A DNA stretch of 64,000 nt. Source: Aequorivita vladivostokensis. GTDB lineage: Bacteria; Bacteroidota; Bacteroidia; Flavobacteriales; Flavobacteriaceae. The stretch is taken from contig NZ_JSVU01000011.1 in the NCBI RefSeq assembly GCF_000952855.1, forward strand, positions 28,494 through 92,493. The letters run 5' to 3'. Below the pieces are notes generated by a model that was given only the letters and a program-made list of their open reading frames with translations, was not told the origin of the DNA and made no database searches. A program made the position numbers and the translations under genes. Of this stretch, positions 45,293-54,896 are shown piece after piece; within the stretch, counting starts at the first letter, position 1, and each line of letters starts with the position of its first letter.

Positions 45293-45595
45293 ATGAAGGT
45301 AAACATTCAAACACCCAACTTTGCGGCCAAAGATGAACTTCTGGCATTTGTTGAAGGCAGATTGTCCAAACTAGAGCAGTTTTACGATAGAATTATTTTT
45401 GCGGACGTATTTTTAAAAGTGCAAAAAACCAGCGAGAAGGAAAATAAAATCGTGGAAGTATTGTTGAGCATTCCTGGCGATGATATGATGGTAAAGAAAG
45501 AGGCGAAAAGCTTTGAAGAGGCTATTGACGATGTGGTAAAGGCTCTTGAAAGGCAGCTTAAAAAAAGAAAACAAAAACAAAAAGCATATTTGTAA
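45293..45595 (+). CDS. Ribosome hibernation-promoting factor (HPF/RaiA, short form)
   Basis: A protein of 100 residues with the single-domain HPF/YfiA fold: KVNIQTPNFAAKDELLAFVE at 2-21, then a beta strand with FADVFLKV near 36-43 and VLLSIPGDDMMVKKEAKSFE near 58-77, ending in a basic tail (KKRKQKQKAYL). It binds the decoding centre of 30S to inactivate ribosomes in stationary phase. It follows xerC by 65 nt on the same strand. The short length lacks the C-terminal dimerisation domain of long HPF. Confidence 0.9.
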   Translation: MKVNIQTPNFAAKDELLAFVEGRLSKLEQFYDRIIFADVFLKVQKTSEKENKIVEVLLSIPGDDMMVKKEAKSFEEAIDDVVKALERQLKKRKQKQKAYL

Positions 45596-45615
45596 TAGAA
45601 TTTTTTAGAAAAAGT

Positions 45616-45645
45616 TTTGTAGAAAAAATAATTTCTCTACATTTG
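45616..45645 (+). promoter_or_regulatory. Promoter of the tRNA-tuf-ribosomal protein cluster
   Basis: TTTG at 45616-45619, an 18-nt spacer and TACATTTG at 45638-45645 give the best Bacteroidota promoter in the window. It precedes the first tRNA-Thr gene by 63 nt. A terminator-like hairpin follows at once. Confidence 0.8.
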
Positions 45646-45646
45646 C

Positions 45647-45673
45647 AGTCCGTTAGAAATAGCGGACTTTTTT
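45647..45673 (+). terminator. Hairpin with T run between promoter and first tRNA
   Basis: AGTCCG/CGGACT (45647-45652 with 45663-45668) closes a 10-nt loop and is followed by T's. It could terminate the hpf transcript, or act as a leader attenuator since the transcript starts within its left arm. Confidence 0.7.
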
Positions 45674-45708
45674 ATGGCTGAAAAATAGCCTTAAAAAGAG
45701 GTCAAAAA

Positions 45709-45782
45709 GCCGATGTAGCTCAGCTGGCTAGAGCAGCTGATTTGTAATCAGCAGGTCGTGGGTTCGAGTCCCTCTATCGGCT
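45709..45782 (+). tRNA. tRNA-Thr (anticodon TGT)
   Basis: A 74-nt cloverleaf. The acceptor GCCGATG pairs with TATCGGC, the anticodon stem GCTGA/TCAGC holds the loop TTTGTAA with anticodon TGT, and the T arm contains GTTCGAGTCC. CCA is not encoded. Confidence 0.95.
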
Positions 45783-45831
45783 CTGAAATATTGAAAACAC
45801 ACCTTTTAAAACTTGGGTTTTAAAAGGACTT

Positions 45832-45913
<82 letters not shown>

Positions 45914-46030
45914 CAGTTTGAAAATTCCAATTTTCAAGCACCAAACTCCAAAAGGATTTGGCTTCAGAATTGGAACTGTTCTTTAAAATTTTGGAATTTG
46001 GAATTTCTTTTTTTGGAATTTCAATAAATT

Positions 46031-46103
46031 GCGGGAGTAGCTCAGTTGGTAGAGCGTCAGCCTTCCAAGCTGAATGTCGCCGGTTCGAACCCGGTCTCCC
46101 GCT
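46031..46103 (+). tRNA. tRNA-Gly (anticodon TCC)
   Basis: A 73-nt cloverleaf: acceptor GCGGGAG/CTCCCGC, anticodon stem TCAGC/GCTGA with loop CTTCCAA (anticodon TCC), T loop GTTCGAACCC. Low-complexity words (AATTTGGAATTTC) fill the spacer before it. Confidence 0.95.
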
Positions 46104-46186
46104 CAAAATGAGTTACAAGTTGTAAAGTTGCAAGTTACAGGTTGGAGTAACCTGAAACTCAAAACCTGAAACCTGAAACCAAAAAC

Positions 46187-46258
<72 letters not shown>

Positions 46259-46315
46259 CAAAATTTAGAATACAATAGATCACTAATATATAACTAAGAT
46301 TAAAATTAATACAAA

Positions 46316-47503
46316 ATGGCAAAAGAAACATTCGATCGGTCAAAACCACACTTAAATGTTGGTACAATTGGACACGTAGATCACGGTAAAACAACGTTAA
46401 CCGCAGCTATTACCAAAGTGATGGCTGATGCTGGTTTTTCGGAAGCCAGATCATTCGACCAAATTGATAACGCTCCAGAGGAGAAAGAAAGAGGTATAAC
46501 AATTAACTCTTCACACGTAGAGTATCAAACAGCTAACCGTCACTATGCGCACGTTGACTGTCCTGGTCACGCGGATTATGTGAAGAACATGGTTACTGGT
46601 GCTGCCCAAATGGACGGTGCTATTCTAGTTGTAGCTGCTACAGATGGACCAATGCCACAAACACGTGAGCACATCCTTCTTGGTCGCCAGGTAGGTATTC
46701 CGCGTATCGTTGTATTCATGAATAAGGTGGATATGGTTGATGATGAGGAATTGCTTGAGCTAGTAGAAATGGAAATCCGTGACCTTCTTAACTTTTACGA
46801 GTATGATGGTGATAACGGACCCGTAATTGCCGGTTCTGCTCTTGGTGCACTTAACGGTGAGCAAAAATGGGTTGATACTGTACTTCAATTAATGGAGGCT
46901 GTGGATAGTTGGATTGAGCTTCCTACACGTGATGTTGATAAGCCTTTCCTAATGCCTATTGAAGATGTGTTCTCTATTACTGGACGTGGTACTGTTGCTA
47001 CAGGCCGTATTGAAACAGGTGTTGCAAACACAGGTGATGTTGTTGATATCATTGGTATGGGTGCTGAAAAATTGACTTCTACAATTACTGGGGTTGAAAT
47101 GTTCCGTAAAATTCTTGATAGAGGAGAAGCTGGTGATAACGTAGGTATCCTTTTAAGAGGTATTGAGAAGAACGATATTAGCCGTGGTATGGTTATTTGT
47201 AAAAAAGGTTCTGTAACTCCACACGCTAAATTCAAAGCTGAGGTTTATATCCTTAAGAAAGAAGAAGGTGGTCGTCATACCCCATTCCACAACAACTACC
47301 GTCCACAGTTCTACGTTCGTACAACTGACGTAACTGGAACAATTTCCCTTCCAGAAGGAGTTGAAATGGTAATGCCAGGTGATAACTTGACTATCCACGT
47401 TGAGTTGCTTCAGCCTATTGCAATGAACGTAGGTCTTCGTTTCGCTATCCGTGAAGGTGGACGTACTGTAGGTGCAGGTCAGGTAACTGAAATTTTAGAC
47501 TAA
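46316..47503 (+). CDS. tuf: Elongation factor Tu
   Basis: A protein of 395 residues that delivers aminoacyl-tRNA to the ribosome. GHVDHGKT lies at 19-26, RGITI near 58, DCPGHADY near 81-88 and NKVD near 136-139; the C-terminal barrels include [19 protein letters not shown] near 314. Codon choice is strongly biased to the preferred codons (GGT, CGT, AAC), unlike the surrounding low-expression genes. It is embedded between four upstream tRNAs and a downstream tRNA-Trp, and is probably transcribed from the promoter at 45616. No Shine-Dalgarno is visible; the leader is A-rich. Confidence 0.99.
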   Translation: MAKETFDRSKPHLNVGTIGHVDHGKTTLTAAITKVMADAGFSEARSFDQIDNAPEEKERGITINSSHVEYQTANRHYAHVDCPGHADYVKNMVTGAAQMDGAILVVAATDGPMPQTREHILLGRQVGIPRIVVFMNKVDMVDDEELLELVEMEIRDLLNFYEYDGDNGPVIAGSALGALNGEQKWVDTVLQLMEAVDSWIELPTRDVDKPFLMPIEDVFSITGRGTVATGRIETGVANTGDVVDIIGMGAEKLTSTITGVEMFRKILDRGEAGDNVGILLRGIEKNDISRGMVICKKGSVTPHAKFKAEVYILKKEEGGRHTPFHNNYRPQFYVRTTDVTGTISLPEGVEMVMPGDNLTIHVELLQPIAMNVGLRFAIREGGRTVGAGQVTEILD

Positions 47504-47526
47504 TTATATTATAATCAAAAGCTCTA

Positions 47527-47560
47527 GGTGTCCCAAATTAACTTTGGGATACCTTGGCTT
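47527..47560 (+). terminator. Terminator-like hairpin after tuf
   Basis: GGTGTCCCAAA pairs with TTTGGGATACC (47527-47537 with 47543-47553) with a short loop, followed by TTGGCTTTT. May give partial termination between tuf and the downstream genes. Confidence 0.7.
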
Positions 47561-47608
47561 TTATAACGGGTTTAGCATAACCACCTTTAATGATGCTAAT
47601 CCTTATAG

Positions 47609-47650
47609 ACGGGTTTAGCTCTCCCGATACCTATCGGGATGGTAGAGCAC
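47609..47650 (+). pseudogene. tRNA-Trp 5' fragment interrupted by a palindrome
   Basis: ACGGGTTTAGCTC at 47609-47621 and GGTAGAGCAC at 47641-47650 equal the first 13 and last 10 bases of positions 1-27 of the real tRNA-Trp at 47680. Between them the D-loop bases are replaced by TCCCGATAC/CTATCGGGA, an 18-nt palindrome (47622-47639). A second shorter copy ACGGGTTTAGC occurs at 47566-47576. Confidence 0.85.
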
Positions 47651-47679
47651 GAAAGAAGATAAATAAAAATAATTTATCT

Positions 47680-47752
47680 ACGGGTTTAGCTCAGTTGGTA
47701 GAGCACTGGTCTCCAAAACCAGGTGTCGGGAGTTCGAGCCTCTCAACCCGTG
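47680..47752 (+). tRNA. tRNA-Trp (anticodon CCA)
   Basis: A 73-nt cloverleaf: acceptor ACGGGTT/AACCCGT, anticodon stem CTGGT/ACCAG with loop CTCCAAA (anticodon CCA), T loop GTTCGAGCCT, discriminator G. It lies just upstream of secE, the usual place in Bacteroidota. Two incomplete 5' copies precede it. Confidence 0.96.
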
Positions 47753-47889
47753 CTAAATTGAAATGATGAATTGCGTACCGGTGTAAAGCTTGCGCAAAAC
47801 AAGAAGAAAGCAGCGCTAAGGGCAAATAGCAAAACAAGCGCAAAAGAGTAAATTTCAATTACATTCCGAAACCTAAAAACTGCGACAAA

Positions 47890-48078
47890 ATGGTAAATTA
47901 TATTACAGAATCGTACAAAGAACTTAAGAATCACGTAACCTGGCCTACTTGGGCGGAAGCACAGAAACTAACTGTTATCGTGGCGGTTTTCTCTGTTTTG
48001 CTGGCTTTGGCGGTTTGGGGTGTAGATACCGTTTTCAGTAAGGTGGTAGGTTTATATTTTGATTGGATCAAGTCGTAA
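47890..48078 (+). CDS. secE: Preprotein translocase subunit SecE
   Basis: A protein of 62 residues, the short single-helix form of SecE. The conserved amphipathic helix reads ESYKELKNHVTWPTWAEAQK at about 7-26, followed by the membrane helix at about 27-55. It clamps SecY in the inner-membrane translocon. Located between tRNA-Trp and nusG, the standard order. The 137 nt before it contain no gene; AATTGAAAT and ATTTCAATT there could pair over a distance. Confidence 0.93.
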   Translation: MVNYITESYKELKNHVTWPTWAEAQKLTVIVAVFSVLLALAVWGVDTVFSKVVGLYFDWIKS

Positions 48079-48081
48079 GCA

Positions 48082-48636
48082 ATGACCGAAACAACAAGTA
48101 CAAAAAAGTGGTATGTGGTCCGTTCAGTAAGTGGACAGGAGAACAAGATCAAATCGTATATCGAAAATGAGATAAAGCGATTGGAACTTGAGGATTATAT
48201 TGACCAAGTGCTAGTGCCCACTGAAAAAGTAATACAGATCCGTAACGGAAAGAAAGTAAACAAAGAACGCGTTTATTTTCCCGGTTATATAATGATACAA
48301 GCAAATCTGGGTGGAGAAATTCCGCACATTATAAAATCTATAAACGGGGTAATCGGCTTTTTGGGAGAGACCAAAGGAGGAGATCCTGTGCCACTTAGAC
48401 AATCTGAGGTTAATAGAATGCTTGGTAAGGTAGATGAGCTTTCGGTAAAAGACGATAGTGTTAATATCCCTTACACCATTGGTGAAACCGTAAAAGTGAT
48501 AGATGGTCCATTTAATGGATTTAACGGTACGGTGGAAAAAATAAATGAAGAAAAACGCAAGCTTGAAGTAATGGTGAAGATTTTCGGAAGGAAAACACCT
48601 TTAGAGTTGAGCTATATGCAAGTAGAAAAAGTATAA
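48082..48636 (+). CDS. nusG: Transcription termination/antitermination factor NusG
   Basis: A 184-residue protein with the NGN domain at about 10-115 (KKWYVVRSVSGQENKIKSYI near the start, VYFPGYIMIQ near 62-71) and a KOW domain at about 128-184 (VKVIDGPFNGFNGTVE). It binds RNA polymerase, reduces pausing and links it to Rho or ribosomes. Starts 3 nt after secE, so the two are one transcript and coupled. Confidence 0.97.
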   Translation: MTETTSTKKWYVVRSVSGQENKIKSYIENEIKRLELEDYIDQVLVPTEKVIQIRNGKKVNKERVYFPGYIMIQANLGGEIPHIIKSINGVIGFLGETKGGDPVPLRQSEVNRMLGKVDELSVKDDSVNIPYTIGETVKVIDGPFNGFNGTVEKINEEKRKLEVMVKIFGRKTPLELSYMQVEKV

Positions 48637-48708
48637 AAGTTTAATTGTTACGCTTAATAGGTTTTTCGGAGGCTTCCACTTTTGAATAACCACATTTAAA
48701 AATTAGAA

Positions 48709-49146
48709 ATGGCAAAAGAAATCAGTAAAGTAGTTAAGTTGCAAGTTCGCGGAGGTGCTGCCAATCCATCACCCCCAGTTGGACCTGCTCTTGGTGCTGC
48801 CGGTGTTAACATCATGGAGTTCTGTAAGCAATTCAACGCTAGAACCCAGGATAAGCAGGGGAAAGTATTGCCAGTAGCGATCACAGTGTATAAAGACAAG
48901 TCTTTTGACTTTGTAATTAAAACACCACCCGCTGCAGTACAAATACTTGAAGCTGCAAAAGCGAAAAAGGGCTCCGGTGAACCACACGCAAAAAAAGTAG
49001 CCACAATCTCTTGGGACCAAATTAAAACGATCGCGGAAGATAAAATGCCCGATCTTAACGCATTTACCGTAGAGTCTGCTATGAAAATGGTAGCCGGTAC
49101 TGCACGTTCCATGGGAATAAAAGTAAAAGGTGACGCACCTTTTTAA
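48709..49146 (+). CDS. rplK: Large ribosomal subunit protein uL11
   Basis: A protein of 145 residues with the N-terminal domain carrying [20 protein letters not shown] at about 15-34 and the RNA-binding C-terminal domain (about 75-145). It forms the GTPase-associated centre with 23S rRNA. First of the rplKAJL group, 72 nt after nusG. Confidence 0.98.
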   Translation: MAKEISKVVKLQVRGGAANPSPPVGPALGAAGVNIMEFCKQFNARTQDKQGKVLPVAITVYKDKSFDFVIKTPPAAVQILEAAKAKKGSGEPHAKKVATISWDQIKTIAEDKMPDLNAFTVESAMKMVAGTARSMGIKVKGDAPF

Positions 49147-49167
49147 TCTGAAAAAAGAATCTATAAA

Positions 49168-49866
49168 ATGGCACGATTAACTAAAAAGCAAAAGGAAGCC
49201 GCATCAAAAATAGAGCCTAACAAGGCCTATTCTGTAGCTGAGGCTTCTGCTTTAATAAAAGAAATTACCAGCGTAAAGTTTGATGCTTCCGTTGACCTTG
49301 CAGTACGTCTTAACGTGGATCCACGTAAAGCGAACCAAATGGTCCGTGGCGTTGTTACCCTTCCGCACGGAACTGGTAAGGACGTAAAAGTATTGGCATT
49401 GGTAACTCCCGATAAGGAAGCCGAAGCCAAAGAAGCCGGAGCAGATTACGTAGGTCTTGATGAGTACCTCGATAAAATTAAAGGAGGATGGACAGATGTT
49501 GACGTAATTGTAACTATGCCAAGCGTAATGGGTAAATTAGGTCCTTTAGGACGTGTACTAGGTCCTCGTGGCCTTATGCCAAACCCAAAAACAGGTACAG
49601 TAACAATGGACGTTGCTAAAGCAGTTTCTGATGTAAAAGCTGGTAAAATCGACTTCAAAGTTGACAAGACTGGTATCGTACACGCAGCAATCGGGAAAGC
49701 ATCTTTTGATGCCGAAAAGATTGCAGGAAACGCAAGAGAATTATTAACAACCCTCGTTAAACTTAAACCTCAGGCCGCAAAAGGTGTTTACATTAAGAGT
49801 ATCTTCATGTCAAGCACAATGAGCCCAGGAGTTGAAGTGGATACAAAAAGGTTTACTGAGCAGTAA
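49168..49866 (+). CDS. rplA: Large ribosomal subunit protein uL1
   Basis: A 232-residue protein of two domains with the uL1 signature ([20 protein letters not shown] near 124-143). It builds the mobile L1 stalk. 21 nt after rplK; in many bacteria uL1 represses this operon by binding its mRNA, but I did not identify the binding site. Confidence 0.98.
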   Translation: MARLTKKQKEAASKIEPNKAYSVAEASALIKEITSVKFDASVDLAVRLNVDPRKANQMVRGVVTLPHGTGKDVKVLALVTPDKEAEAKEAGADYVGLDEYLDKIKGGWTDVDVIVTMPSVMGKLGPLGRVLGPRGLMPNPKTGTVTMDVAKAVSDVKAGKIDFKVDKTGIVHAAIGKASFDAEKIAGNARELLTTLVKLKPQAAKGVYIKSIFMSSTMSPGVEVDTKRFTEQ

Positions 49867-49878
49867 AAACTGGAAATT

Positions 49879-50400
49879 ATGACAAGAGAAGAAAAATCAC
49901 AAGTAATTGAAACGTTGACTGCACAGTTGTCTGATAATGCCAATATCTATCTGGCAGACATTTCAGGCCTTGATGCAGGGAATACTACTAACCTTCGCCG
50001 CGCTTGTTTCAAAGCAGGGGTTCAGTTGGCAGTTGTTAAGAACACATTGCTTAAAAAAGCGATGGAGAGTTCAGATAAGGATTTCGGTGAGCTTACAAAT
50101 ATCCTGAAAGGAAATACATCTTTGATGATTTCTGAAACAGGAAACGCGCCTGCCAAAGTAATTAAGGAATTCAGAAAGAAATCTGATAAGCCTCTTTTGA
50201 AGGGAGCCTATATCCAAGAGTCAATTTATGTTGGCGACAATCAATTGGATAGTCTGGTTGAACTTAAGTCGAAAGACGAACTTATTGGAGAAATTATCGG
50301 GTTGTTGCAATCGCCTGCTAAAAATGTTGTTTCAGCACTTAAATCAAGTGGTGGAAAGCTTGCGGGAATTGTTAAGACCTTATCCGAAAGAGAAGGATAA
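49879..50400 (+). CDS. rplJ: Large ribosomal subunit protein uL10
   Basis: A 173-residue protein with the rRNA-binding N-terminal domain (about 1-130: NTTNLRRACFKAGVQLAVVK near 34) and the C-terminal helix that holds the L7/L12 dimers (IIGLLQSPAKNVVSALKS near 136). 12 nt after rplA and 95 nt before rplL. Confidence 0.97.
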   Translation: MTREEKSQVIETLTAQLSDNANIYLADISGLDAGNTTNLRRACFKAGVQLAVVKNTLLKKAMESSDKDFGELTNILKGNTSLMISETGNAPAKVIKEFRKKSDKPLLKGAYIQESIYVGDNQLDSLVELKSKDELIGEIIGLLQSPAKNVVSALKSSGGKLAGIVKTLSEREG

Positions 50401-50495
50401 AAAACCCCTTTTGTCTTCCTTTAAAGGGAGATATAGAGGAATGTTATTGCACTAATTAATTTATATAAACACAATTATTTTTAAAAACGATAGAA

Positions 50496-50873
50496 ATGGC
50501 AGATTTGAAAGATTTCGCAGAAAAATTGGTTAACCTAACAGTAAAAGAAGTTAATGAGTTAGCTACAATATTAAAAGACGAGTATGGCATTGAGCCTGCT
50601 GCTGCAGCTGTTGCTGTTGCTGCTGGTGGTGCTGCTGCAGGTGGCGAAGCCGCTGAAGAGCAATCAGAATTCACAGTAATGTTGAAGGCTGCTGGCGCAT
50701 CTAAACTTGCGGTTGTAAAACTAGTTAAGGAATTAACTGGTGCTGGTCTTAAAGAAGCAAAAGAAATGGTAGATAGCGCTCCTTCTCCGATAAAAGAAGG
50801 CGTTTCTAAAGACGAAGCTGAGGCTTTGAAAGCTCAACTAGAAGAAGCTGGAGCTGAGGTTGAGCTTAAGTAA
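50496..50873 (+). CDS. rplL: Large ribosomal subunit protein bL12
   Basis: A 125-residue protein: N-terminal dimerisation domain (1-35), Ala/Gly-rich hinge at about 36-52 ([19 protein letters not shown]) and C-terminal factor-binding domain with [18 protein letters not shown] and [17 protein letters not shown]. It recruits translation factors. The 95-nt gap after rplJ has only AT-rich sequence and no clear hairpin. Confidence 0.98.
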   Translation: MADLKDFAEKLVNLTVKEVNELATILKDEYGIEPAAAAVAVAAGGAAAGGEAAEEQSEFTVMLKAAGASKLAVVKLVKELTGAGLKEAKEMVDSAPSPIKEGVSKDEAEALKAQLEEAGAEVELK

Positions 50874-50896
50874 GCTCCTTACGTTCCAAACCTTAA

Positions 50897-50933
50897 GGTT
50901 TAGGTCTTCCGTTTCGGCGGAAAGACCTAAACC
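50897..50933 (+). terminator. Strong hairpin between rplL and rpoB (attenuator or processing site)
   Basis: GGTTTAGGTCTTCCG pairs with CGGAAAGACCTAAACC (50897-50911 with 50918-50933), one bulge, tight loop. It lacks a long T run, so partial termination or RNase processing that lowers rpoBC relative to ribosomal protein expression is likely, as in E. coli. Confidence 0.65.
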
Positions 50934-51008
50934 ATTTTGCGTATATAATGGTTAATGCCTTTTTATACGATTATTTCATTTTCATTTTAATTAAAATTCC
51001 GTCCATAG

Positions 51009-54000
51009 ATGTCAGCAACGCAAACTGAAAGATTGAATTTTTCCTCTGTAAAAAATAAGCCGGAATATCCCGACTTTTTGGACATTCAGATTAAATCCTT
51101 TCAGGATTTTTTCCAGTTGGAAACCAAATCAGAAGAAAGAGGCCAAGAAGGATTGTATAAAACCTTTTTGGAAAATTTCCCGATTACCGATACCCGCAAC
51201 CAATTCGTTTTAGAGTTTTTAGACTATTTCGTAGATCCACCAAGATATTCCATACAGGAGTGTATTGAGCGTGGACTTACCTATAGCGTCCCTCTAAAAG
51301 CGCGATTGAAACTGTACTGTACAGACGCCGAGCACGAAGATTTTGAAACCATCGTACAAGATGTCTATCTCGGTACCATCCCATATATGACCCCCAGCGG
51401 AACTTTCTGTATCAACGGGGCCGAGCGTGTTGTTGTTTCACAGCTTCACCGTTCTCCAGGGGTGTTCTTTGGCCAATCCTTCCACGCAAATGGAACGAAG
51501 CTTTACTCTGCCCGCGTAATTCCTTTCAAAGGTTCATGGATTGAGTTTGCCACAGATATCAACAGCGTAATGTACGCGTACATTGACCGTAAGAAAAAGT
51601 TACCGGTAACTACACTTTTCCGTGCCATTGGCTTTGAAAGAGATAAGGATATTCTTGAAATATTCGACCTTGCGGAAGAGGTTAAAGCTTCCAAAACGGG
51701 GCTTAAAAAATATATTGGCCGCAAATTGGCGGCACGTGTGCTGAAAACTTGGCACGAGGATTTCGTGGATGAAGATACAGGCGAGGTGGTTTCCATCGAG
51801 CGTAATGAGATCATTTTAGACCGTGATACTGTTCTTGAAAAAGAGCATATTGACGAAATTATCGATTCAGGAACAAAAACAATCTTGTTGCACAAAGAGG
51901 ATAACCTTCAGGCAGATTACGCCATTATCCACAATACACTGCAAAAAGACCCTACCAACTCAGAAAAGGAAGCGGTAGAACACATATACAGACAACTTCG
52001 TAATGCCGAACCACCCGATGAGGAAACGGCTCGCGGTATTATCCACAAGTTATTCTTCAGCGACCAGAGATATAATCTTGGTGAGGTAGGGCGTTACAGA
52101 ATGAACAAAAAATTGGGTCTTGATATCCCAATGGACAAGCAAGTGCTTACCAAGGAAGATATCATAACCATAGTTAAATATCTTATCGAGCTTATCAACT
52201 CTAAAGCTGAGATTGATGATATTGACCACCTTAGCAACCGTCGTGTACGTACTGTGGGTGAGCAATTGTCGCAACAGTTTGGCGTTGGTCTTGCCCGTAT
52301 GGCACGTACCATCCGCGAGCGTATGAACGTTCGTGACAACGAGGTGTTTACACCTATCGATTTGATTAATGCGAAAACACTTTCGTCAGTAATCAACTCA
52401 TTCTTTGGTACCAACCAGCTTTCTCAGTTTATGGACCAGACCAACCCGTTGGCAGAGATTACGCATAAGCGTCGTCTTTCCGCACTTGGGCCAGGTGGTC
52501 TTTCCCGTGAAAGAGCAGGTTTTGAGGTTCGTGACGTTCACTATACGCATTACGGACGTCTTTGCCCGATTGAAACACCTGAAGGACCAAACATTGGTCT
52601 TATCTCTTCACTTGCAGTTTATGCGAAAGTTAATAACCTTGGTTTCATCGAAACACCTTACCGTAAAGTTACGGATGGTAAAATCGACTTGAAACATGAG
52701 CCTGTTTATCTTTCTGCCGAGGAAGAAGAAGAAAAACACATTGCACAGGCAAACATTCCATTGTCTGACAAAGGTGAAATTGAAACCGACAAGGTAATTG
52801 CACGTATGGAAGGTGACTTCCCTCTTGTGGAACCAACGGTTGTAAATTACGCTGACGTTGCGCCAAACCAGATTGCATCTATTTCAGCATCGTTGATTCC
52901 TTTCTTGGAGCACGATGATGCGAACCGTGCATTGATGGGCTCAAACATGATGCGCCAGGCGGTACCTTTGTTGATTGCAGATTCACCAATCGTGGGAACT
53001 GGTCTTGAAAGACAAGTTGCTTCCGATAGTCGTGTATTGATAAATGCTGAAGGAGACGGTGTAGTAGAGTATGTTGACGCAAATGAAATCACAATCAAAT
53101 ACGACCGTACCGAGAACGAACGTATGGTAAGTTTTGATTCTGATGAAAAAACATATCAACTGGTAAAATTCAGAAAGACAAACCAGAGTACTTCCATTAA
53201 CTTGAAGCCTATTGTTCGCAAAGGCGATAGAGTGAAAAAGGGACAGGTGCTTTGTCAAGGATATGCTACTGAAAAAGGAGAATTGGCCTTAGGCCGAAAC
53301 ATGAAGGTAGCCTTCATGCCTTGGAAAGGGTACAATTTTGAGGATGCGATCGTTATTTCTGAAAAAGTAGTTCGCGAAGATATTTTCACTTCTATACATA
53401 TCGATGAATACTCTTTGGAAGTTCGCGATACCAAATTGGGTAACGAGGAATTGACAAACGATATTCCAAACGTTTCGGAAGAAGCTACAAAAGATTTGGA
53501 TGAATTCGGTATGATCCGAATTGGAGCCGAGGTAAAACCTGGCGATATCCTTATCGGGAAAATTACGCCTAAAGGAGAAAGCGACCCAACGCCAGAAGAA
53601 AAACTGCTTCGTGCCATTTTTGGCGACAAAGCTGGCGACGTTAAGGATGCTTCTCTAAAAGCTTCGCCATCGTTGAACGGGGTGGTAATAGACAAGAAAT
53701 TGTTTGCCCGTGCCGTAAAAGATAAGCGCAAGCGTGCAAAAGATAAAGAGGACATCGCCGAACTTGAAGCAAAATACGAAGCAAAATTCGTAGCACTGCA
53801 AGATGTTTTGGTTGAAAAACTTTTCGCAATTGTAGGCGGAAAAACTGCACAAGGTGTAAATAACGATCTTGGCGAAGTAGTTTTCCCTAAAGGTAAAAAG
53901 TTCACATTAAAAATGCTTCACGCGGTTGATGATTATACCCACTTAACGGGAGGTACTTGGACGACTGATGATGAAACCAACGTATTGGTGGCAGATTTAA

Positions 54001-54821
54001 TGCACAACTATAAAATTAAGGAAAACGACCTTCAAGGTAACTTGCGTCGTGAGAAGTTTACAATCTCTGTAGGAGATGAGCTTCCATCCGGAATTTTGAA
54101 ACTTGCCAAAGTTTACATCGCTAAAAAGCGTAAACTGAAAGTAGGGGACAAGATGGCGGGACGTCACGGAAACAAAGGTATTGTAGCACGTATTGTACGT
54201 GAGGAAGATATGCCTTTCCTTGAAGACGGAACTCCTGTAGATATCGTGTTGAACCCACTTGGGGTACCATCGCGTATGAACATTGGGCAGATTTATGAAA
54301 CCGTTCTTGGATGGGCCGGACAAAAGTTAGGTCGCAAATATGCAACCCCAATTTTTGACGGTGCAACTATTGACCAAATAAATGAATTGACCGATGAGGC
54401 TGGAATTCCAAGATTTGGACACACCTATCTATTTGATGGTGGCACCGGGAAGCGTTTTGACCAACCTGCAACTGTAGGGGTTATCTATATGCTGAAACTG
54501 GGCCACATGGTAGACGATAAGATGCACGCACGTTCCATCGGACCGTACTCGCTTATTACGCAACAACCTCTTGGTGGTAAAGCACAATTTGGTGGTCAGC
54601 GTTTTGGGGAGATGGAAGTTTGGGCCTTGGAAGCATACGGTGCATCCAGCACGCTTAGAGAAATATTGACTGTTAAATCTGATGATGTTATTGGAAGGGC
54701 GAAAACCTACGAGGCAATCGTAAAAGGGGAAACCATGCCAGAACCAGGATTACCGGAATCTTTCAACGTACTTATGCACGAATTGAAAGGATTGGGTCTT
54801 GACATTAGATTAGAGGAATAG
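51009..54821 (+). CDS. rpoB: DNA-directed RNA polymerase subunit beta
   Basis: A 1270-residue beta subunit, typical for Bacteroidota. The rifampicin-binding region is present near residue 470 ([15 protein letters not shown], then [13 protein letters not shown]) with the usual sensitive residues at the positions of E. coli Q513, D516, H526 and S531. GRHGNKG near residue 1052 and the C-terminal clamp ([17 protein letters not shown] near 1195) are intact. It is transcribed with rplL behind an attenuating hairpin and followed by rpoC after 75 nt. No frameshift or unusual insertion was noticed. Confidence 0.99.
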   Translation: MSATQTERLNFSSVKNKPEYPDFLDIQIKSFQDFFQLETKSEERGQEGLYKTFLENFPITDTRNQFVLEFLDYFVDPPRYSIQECIERGLTYSVPLKARLKLYCTDAEHEDFETIVQDVYLGTIPYMTPSGTFCINGAERVVVSQLHRSPGVFFGQSFHANGTKLYSARVIPFKGSWIEFATDINSVMYAYIDRKKKLPVTTLFRAIGFERDKDILEIFDLAEEVKASKTGLKKYIGRKLAARVLKTWHEDFVDEDTGEVVSIERNEIILDRDTVLEKEHIDEIIDSGTKTILLHKEDNLQADYAIIHNTLQKDPTNSEKEAVEHIYRQLRNAEPPDEETARGIIHKLFFSDQRYNLGEVGRYRMNKKLGLDIPMDKQVLTKEDIITIVKYLIELINSKAEIDDIDHLSNRRVRTVGEQLSQQFGVGLARMARTIRERMNVRDNEVFTPIDLINAKTLSSVINSFFGTNQLSQFMDQTNPLAEITHKRRLSALGPGGLSRERAGFEVRDVHYTHYGRLCPIETPEGPNIGLISSLAVYAKVNNLGFIETPYRKVTDGKIDLKHEPVYLSAEEEEEKHIAQANIPLSDKGEIETDKVIARMEGDFPLVEPTVVNYADVAPNQIASISASLIPFLEHDDANRALMGSNMMRQAVPLLIADSPIVGTGLERQVASDSRVLINAEGDGVVEYVDANEITIKYDRTENERMVSFDSDEKTYQLVKFRKTNQSTSINLKPIVRKGDRVKKGQVLCQGYATEKGELALGRNMKVAFMPWKGYNFEDAIVISEKVVREDIFTSIHIDEYSLEVRDTKLGNEELTNDIPNVSEEATKDLDEFGMIRIGAEVKPGDILIGKITPKGESDPTPEEKLLRAIFGDKAGDVKDASLKASPSLNGVVIDKKLFARAVKDKRKRAKDKEDIAELEAKYEAKFVALQDVLVEKLFAIVGGKTAQGVNNDLGEVVFPKGKKFTLKMLHAVDDYTHLTGGTWTTDDETNVLVADLMHNYKIKENDLQGNLRREKFTISVGDELPSGILKLAKVYIAKKRKLKVGDKMAGRHGNKGIVARIVREEDMPFLEDGTPVDIVLNPLGVPSRMNIGQIYETVLGWAGQKLGRKYATPIFDGATIDQINELTDEAGIPRFGHTYLFDGGTGKRFDQPATVGVIYMLKLGHMVDDKMHARSIGPYSLITQQPLGGKAQFGGQRFGEMEVWALEAYGASSTLREILTVKSDDVIGRAKTYEAIVKGETMPEPGLPESFNVLMHELKGLGLDIRLEE

Positions 54822-54843
54822 CCCACGGGGTCATTCCGATACC

Positions 54844-54871
54844 GTAGGCGCGCGATTAATCGCGCGCCTAC
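54844..54871. repeat. Perfect 28-nt palindrome between rpoB and rpoC
   Basis: The arm GTAGGCGCGCGATT is followed by its exact complement. It is GC-rich in an AT-rich gap and resembles the palindrome at 59698-59727, so it belongs to a dispersed family. It may modulate the rpoB/rpoC mRNA. Confidence 0.85.
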
Positions 54872-54896
54872 AAACAAAAATTAATTTTTTTTCAAC

